Part shown: piece by piece, positions 7,331-11,652 of the stretch
Numbering within the stretch: position 1 is the first letter of the stretch
How the letters are laid out: every line of letters starts with the position of its first letter
Origin: an uncultured Eubacteriales bacterium
Lineage (GTDB): Bacteria > Bacillota > Clostridia > Lachnospirales > Anaerotignaceae
DNA: 11,652 nucleotides
NCBI GenBank assembly: GCA_934256695.1
Contig: CAKQPE010000056.1
Coordinates: 1-11,652 of the forward strand
Reading direction: 5' to 3'
Notes under the pieces: model-generated
Told to the model about the DNA's origin: nothing
Databases searched by the model: none
The model's input: only the letters and a program-made list of their open reading frames with translations
Program-made: the position numbers and the translations under genes

Positions 7331-7882
7331 TTAAAATTCAACTTTAAGCAAATTAAATATCTTAGCACTTATACAGCCTACTGTACGGAAAAACAATCTT
7401 TGGGCAAAAATAAATTTTGGCAGATATGCCTGTTCTTTATATTTATATCCCATTGCCGCAACCATAAAAACATTAGGCAGATCCTTGCTGTTGGTTTTTC
7501 CCATGTTTGAAAGGCGTGTAAGGGAATATATATATTCCCCCATTGTATAAGCAGGCTCAACTGTGCATAAAACCACAGTCTCTGTTTTTCCGTTATTATA
7601 GCCCGTATGCGGTGTTCCTCTTTTTATATTTACTTTCTCGCCTTTTTTGTATATTCTTCGCACACCGTTCATTTCTATTGTTACTTCTCCCTCAAGCACA
7701 ACAAACTTTTCGTCCGAAAGCGGGTGAACATGAAGCGGTGATATAACTTTATCCGTAGGTGACATAACGCATTTATATACAAGTCTTTTGCCGCCGTTTT
7801 CATTGCCTGTTTCTTCAAATATATATTTTTCCTTTATTACATGGTCAGTCATTTCAAGACCTTTATAAATCAATTTTTTCAC
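7331..7882 (-). CDS. Cupin-domain protein
   Basis: Single-domain cupin of up to 183 aa. Cupin motif 1 is intact: HVHPLSDEKFVVLEG at 51-65 fits HxH(x4)E(x6)G with metal ligands His51, His53 and Glu58. Motif 2, from Gly81 to Asn96, keeps His92 and Asn96 but has Lys instead of the usual Pro. A metal site is therefore likely. Residues 130-183 form a hydrophobic, helical-looking tail as in other small cupins of this size. Family members range from isomerases and dioxygenases to non-catalytic sensors, so the reaction is not assignable. It begins 4 nt after the NRPS stop. The first start is GTG at 7882 with no well-spaced ribosome site; an in-frame ATG at 7852 has AAGG 7 nt upstream and would give 173 aa. 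Its position suggests tailoring or epimerisation/oxidation of the peptide, which is inference. Confidence 0.85.
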   Translation of the reverse strand: MKKLIYKGLEMTDHVIKEKYIFEETGNENGGKRLVYKCVMSPTDKVISPLHVHPLSDEKFVVLEGEVTIEMNGVRRIYKKGEKVNIKRGTPHTGYNNGKTETVVLCTVEPAYTMGEYIYSLTRLSNMGKTNSKDLPNVFMVAAMGYKYKEQAYLPKFIFAQRLFFRTVGCISAKIFNLLKVEF

Positions 7883-7886
7883 CCCG

Positions 7887-10800
7887 TTAATTTATATTTC
7901 TTCCTTCAAAAAAGCCTTCGTCTATACTGAATTTCAAAAGTTTTTCAAGTCTTTCCTTTGTAGGCGAACTCCATTGAAAGCCGCATTTTTTAAGTACGTT
8001 TTGAGTCTTTAAACATATAATTTTAAATCTTGAAAGCTTTACGTTTTCTTCAAAATGCATATGAAGAAGAATTGTTTCAATATCATCGGCATATTCCGGA
8101 TTATTATGGTTATCAAATATAAATTTAAGATAATCTCCGTATTCTTTGAGTTTTATGTTTAATCCCATTTGAGAAAAATATTCCGCCATGGTATGTATGC
8201 TTATGTTATTTGTATTTTGAACATGGTATGTTCCGTTTTCCGTTCCCTGTGAAAAAGCAAGACGGACAACAGCTTCCGCCGCATTGTCAATGTATGTAAA
8301 ATCTATTGTTTCTTCCTTAACATCAGGCATAATGCCCATTGTTATCATGGACCTCATAATTTTATAAAATCCGTTTTCGCCCATATTTTTCTGGAAATGA
8401 CCGTCACTTGCCCTTCCCGTAAGATTTCCCATTCGATAAATATTTGCCGTTATTCCATTTTTTCTTGCCTCGTAAATAATTTTTTCACCAAGGAATTTTG
8501 TATCTGCATAAACATTATCTATGCTCTGGTTTACGTCAAAATCGTCCTCTGTAAATATTAAGTCTTTTCTTCCTTCAACATATCCTGCGGCAATACCTAC
8601 AGTTGAGGTATGGTGAATATCTTTTTTCCTTCCTATTGAAGCAAAATCAACAAGTTTTGACACAAGCTCGGTATTTATGCCGTAAAATTCGCTGTAATCT
8701 CCATAGTGATGAACATTTGCGGCAGAATTTATAACGGCATCTGTTGTATCTGCAAGATTTATATATTCTTCTTCCGAAAGACCGAAATAAGGCTTTGTTA
8801 TTTCTCCTGTCAAAATGCGGATTCTTGATAATTCAGCTTCGTTTATATCACCAAAATAATAATTTATTGTACGGTAAAGTCTTTCAACCGAGTCTTTATT
8901 GTTTTTTCCTCTCAAAATAACCGTTATATCGGCTTTTGTATTTTTAATAAGCTCACAAAGTACATGAACACCCAAAAATCCCGTTGCACCGAGAAGAAGA
9001 ACATTTTTGTATTTATCGGGGTTATACAAAACTTCTTTATTTTCTTCTATTGACGAAACATAATTTTTATATTTTTCTTCTATTATTTTTTTGTCATTTT
9101 CGTTTATTCCCGTTGTCTGGTCTTTTATTACCTCATCACGTATTTTCTTAAAATGGCCTTCTGCATATTCCACATTTTCGGCAAGAGCTTTAACCGTTGT
9201 ATAATTAAAAATCTGGTTTATGTCCACTTTGAAATTTTCGCTCATTGCGGAAACAACCTTTATTCCCTTTATTGAATTTCCGCCTATTTTAAAGAAATCG
9301 TCCTCTGTTCCTATATCATCTGTACCGAGAACATTTTTCCATATATTAAGTATTTCGGCTTCTTTTTTATTTTCCGGTTTTGTATGCTCTTTTCCGTCAC
9401 TTGCTTTTTTCGGGTCGGGAAGGTCACGTCGGAGAACCTTTCCGTTAATTGTATAAGGAATTTTCTCAAGGCGTACAAAATATGCCGGTATCATATAATA
9501 AGGAAGATTTTGTGAAAGGAAAGCCGAAAAATCATCTGCCGTAAATTCTTTTGGTGCAACATAATAGCAGCACATATATTTGTTTCCTTCTTTATCGGCA
9601 TAGTCAATTACAACAGCTTCTTTTATAAACTCAAGATCAAGAATGTGCTTTTCTATTTCTCCTACTTCTATTCTGAAACCGTTTATTTTAAGCTGTTTAT
9701 CCCTTCTGCCGAAGAAAAGTATATTCCCGTCACTGCCGTAATAAGCATAATCACCTGTTTTATAAACCCTCCTGCCTTTATATTCACTAAAGCGTTCCTT
9801 TGTCATTTCAGGCTTATTTATATATCCTTTTCCTACACCGTCACCGCTTATATATATTTCTCCTCTTGCACCCAACGGCTGTATTCTTTCCATGCTGTCA
9901 ACTATATAGCATTTTACCGTAGGGAACGGTTTACCTATAGGTATGTTTTCCATGTCCTCCTCAACAATATAGTTTGTTGCAACTACAGTGGTTTCTGTTG
10001 GGCCGTAAACATTCATCATTTTGTATGGGCTGTTAGGATAAAATCTTCTAAGCTTTTCTCCTCCTGCAATAAGGTATCTGAGAGAAGTGTTTTTGAGTTT
10101 CATAAACTGTTCCGCAACCTGTGTGGTAAAGAAAGCTATTGTTATTTTGTTATCCTCAAAAAATTTGTTTACTGCCGAAAGATTAAGTTTTATTGAAGGG
10201 TCTACAATATATACAGACGCACCTTTTAAAAGAAACGGAAATGTTTCCCACAATGAGGCGTCAAATGAAAAAGTTGCGTTTTTCGCCCTTCTGTCATTTT
10301 CCGTTATTTCGAAAACTTCTTCGCTGTAGAAGCAGAGATTAAGTATTGATTTGCAGGAAAGCTCTACTCCCTTTGGATTTCCCGTTGTTCCCGATGTATA
10401 TATAACAACAGCCGTATCGTCCAAAGAATGTTTCTGTGGCAGAATATCACTGCTGTTTTCAAACTCCTTGGTATCTTTAAGGCAGTCAAGGAATTTATAC
10501 TGTATGCCTTTTTTGTTTTCTGCCCTTTTATCTACCGTTATAAAAACATCATATCTGTAAAGAGTAAGTTCGTTAGGTATGGTATATATTTTAGGAGAGA
10601 ATTCAACCGCCGTTACACCATCTATAATAAAAGGAAGATTTTCAAAAAAGTCTTTTCCGAGGAACAGTTCTTCGCTTAAATCCGTCTTTGTATTGGCAGT
10701 AGGATTTGCTTTTTTATAATCCTTCAATGATTTTTCAAATTCGGCTTTTGTGTCAAGGTTCATAATATCGCCTATAAATATTTTTCCCTTGTCATTCATC

Positions 10801-11652
10801 ATTGAAACGGCGTCCCTTATTACGTTTTTAAGATAATTATGTCCGTTAAAACACTGTACAACGCTGTTCATTATTACCAGATCAAAACCGTTTTCATTTA
10901 TTTTTTTTACATCATGTGCGGCATAACATTCTATTTTTATATTGTTAAGACCTTCTTTTTCAGCCTTGTCTATATCCTTTTTTACCGTACTTTCGGAAAG
11001 GTCAACGGCACAATACTCCTTTGCATGGACAGAAAGTGGAAACATGGTAAGACCAGAACCACAGCCTATTTCAAGGACTTTTTCTTTTCCCGAAAGAATT
11101 GAAGAAAGTTTTTTATAAGCGTTTTGGCTGTATTCGTCCATTTCTTCAACAGAAAAATTTTCGCCTGTGTAACTGCTTGACCAGCCGCCAAGGGCAATAT
11201 CGTCCTGAGCATTGTCGCCTACATATTCCCAAAGGCTTTTATCCATATATGTATTTGTTTCTTCTTCCTTTTCGTTTTCGGCACAAAAGCTGTCGGCACA
11301 AAATGCCCTTTTTATGCTTTCACACTCCCAAAGAATATCCTGTGCCAGTTTTATTTTGTTTTTAGGGAAAATAATAACTTTTGCTTTGGAATTGTTTACT
11401 ATATATTTAATTCTTTCTTTAGGGAGATCTGTATCAAGCGGAATAAACGCCGCACCTGTTTTTACAACTGCCATTGTAACAATAATCTGGTCTATTGAAT
11501 TGGGAAAAAGTATTGCCGCATAGTCACTTGGTTTTAAATCGGCTTTTTTTATCAAATATTCGCTTATTTGCGACGCTTTTTTGTCAAGTTCTCTGTAAAG
11601 ATTTTCGCTCCAAACGGTAGAAATAAAATTGGAAATAGCCATAATAATATTT
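7887..11652 (-). CDS. Nonribosomal peptide synthetase, A(methyltransferase-interrupted)-T-reductase, 5' end beyond window
   Basis: The frame is open to the right edge; the first Met is at 11642, and residue numbers below count from it. Adenylation core A2 is KTGAAFIPLD (61-70). A class I methyltransferase follows at about 130-372, with GWSSSYTG at 153-160, SAM motif VLEIGCGSG at 189-197 and FDLVIMNSVVQCF at 253-265. The A domain then resumes: A3 YTSGTTGNPKG (415-425), A4 FSFDASLWE (458-466), A5 NVYGPTETT (544-552), A7 YKTGD (627-631), A8 around 645-664, A10 NGKVLRR with K735. The carrier domain has DDFFKIGGNS (781-790), Ser790 receiving phosphopantetheine. A thioester reductase domain occupies about 876-1251, with NADPH site LLLGATGFLG (882-891), TSTVG (1012-1016) and YADTK (Tyr1045, Lys1049). 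It should activate and methylate an amino acid and release a product as aldehyde or alcohol. No ribosome site precedes Met1, and the usual first 30 or so A-domain residues are absent, so the protein surely continues upstream, perhaps with a condensation domain. Confidence 0.95.
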   Translation of the reverse strand, partial: NIIMAISNFISTVWSENLYRELDKKASQISEYLIKKADLKPSDYAAILFPNSIDQIIVTMAVVKTGAAFIPLDTDLPKERIKYIVNNSKAKVIIFPKNKIKLAQDILWECESIKRAFCADSFCAENEKEEETNTYMDKSLWEYVGDNAQDDIALGGWSSSYTGENFSVEEMDEYSQNAYKKLSSILSGKEKVLEIGCGSGLTMFPLSVHAKEYCAVDLSESTVKKDIDKAEKEGLNNIKIECYAAHDVKKINENGFDLVIMNSVVQCFNGHNYLKNVIRDAVSMMNDKGKIFIGDIMNLDTKAEFEKSLKDYKKANPTANTKTDLSEELFLGKDFFENLPFIIDGVTAVEFSPKIYTIPNELTLYRYDVFITVDKRAENKKGIQYKFLDCLKDTKEFENSSDILPQKHSLDDTAVVIYTSGTTGNPKGVELSCKSILNLCFYSEEVFEITENDRRAKNATFSFDASLWETFPFLLKGASVYIVDPSIKLNLSAVNKFFEDNKITIAFFTTQVAEQFMKLKNTSLRYLIAGGEKLRRFYPNSPYKMMNVYGPTETTVVATNYIVEEDMENIPIGKPFPTVKCYIVDSMERIQPLGARGEIYISGDGVGKGYINKPEMTKERFSEYKGRRVYKTGDYAYYGSDGNILFFGRRDKQLKINGFRIEVGEIEKHILDLEFIKEAVVIDYADKEGNKYMCCYYVAPKEFTADDFSAFLSQNLPYYMIPAYFVRLEKIPYTINGKVLRRDLPDPKKASDGKEHTKPENKKEAEILNIWKNVLGTDDIGTEDDFFKIGGNSIKGIKVVSAMSENFKVDINQIFNYTTVKALAENVEYAEGHFKKIRDEVIKDQTTGINENDKKIIEEKYKNYVSSIEENKEVLYNPDKYKNVLLLGATGFLGVHVLCELIKNTKADITVILRGKNNKDSVERLYRTINYYFGDINEAELSRIRILTGEITKPYFGLSEEEYINLADTTDAVINSAANVHHYGDYSEFYGINTELVSKLVDFASIGRKKDIHHTSTVGIAAGYVEGRKDLIFTEDDFDVNQSIDNVYADTKFLGEKIIYEARKNGITANIYRMGNLTGRASDGHFQKNMGENGFYKIMRSMITMGIMPDVKEETIDFTYIDNAAEAVVRLAFSQGTENGTYHVQNTNNISIHTMAEYFSQMGLNIKLKEYGDYLKFIFDNHNNPEYADDIETILLHMHFEENVKLSRFKIICLKTQNVLKKCGFQWSSPTKERLEKLLKFSIDEGFFEGRNIN

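Noticed and set aside
9645..10196. 183-codon open frame on the plus strand, opposite the NRPS gene
   Set aside because: It is antisense to the core A-domain motifs, its translation is rich in Phe/Tyr/Ser/Cys without domain features, and it lacks a convincing ribosome site. It is a shadow of AT-rich coding sequence.
1..11652. CRISPR arrays, tRNA or rRNA genes and riboswitches
   Set aside because: I saw no regularly spaced direct repeats, no tRNA-like cloverleaf and no intergenic stretch over 300 bases in which such elements could sit.

Overview
The window is low-GC DNA from a Gram-positive anaerobe, most likely a gut-type Clostridia/Lachnospiraceae-like Firmicute. This is inferred from the strong AGGAGG-type ribosome sites, the AT-rich third positions and a ParA/ParB pair of the kind carried by clostridial integrative conjugative elements (ICEs). 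All supported genes lie on the minus strand, so the biological order runs from high to low coordinates. Two blocks of different origin meet near position 2390.

Right block (about 2719-11652): a tightly packed six-gene operon encoding a nonribosomal peptide pathway. In transcription order it holds an NRPS protein running in from the right edge (adenylation domain split by an inserted methyltransferase, then carrier domain, then terminal thioester reductase), a cupin protein, an ABC transporter ATPase, an eight-TM FtsX-type permease, a ketopantoate-reductase-family oxidoreductase and an Sfp-type phosphopantetheinyl transferase. Gaps are 4, 26 and 5 nt; two junctions overlap by 7 and 8 nt. The PPTase would prime the carrier domain, the A domain would load and the embedded domain would methylate an amino acid, the reductase domain would release an aldehyde or alcohol, and the ABC pair may export the product or give immunity. 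The cupin and the oxidoreductase are candidate tailoring or precursor enzymes. The product is not known to me.

Junction (about 2337-2640): the start of a subtilisin-family (S8) protease gene that keeps its Asp and His catalytic motifs but loses homology right after HVAG. An unrelated short tail and a stop follow. The simplest reading is that a mobile element inserted into this gene and its end lies near 2390. A perfect 10-bp inverted repeat sits at the start of this gene and covers its ribosome site.

Left block (1 to about 2390): the end region of the presumed ICE, with a HipA/CtkA-like Ser/Thr kinase lacking a HipB-like partner, an intrinsic terminator, parA, and the 5' part of parB running off the left edge. 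The NRPS operon therefore probably lies in chromosome flanking the element, not inside it, although this cannot be proved from the window alone.
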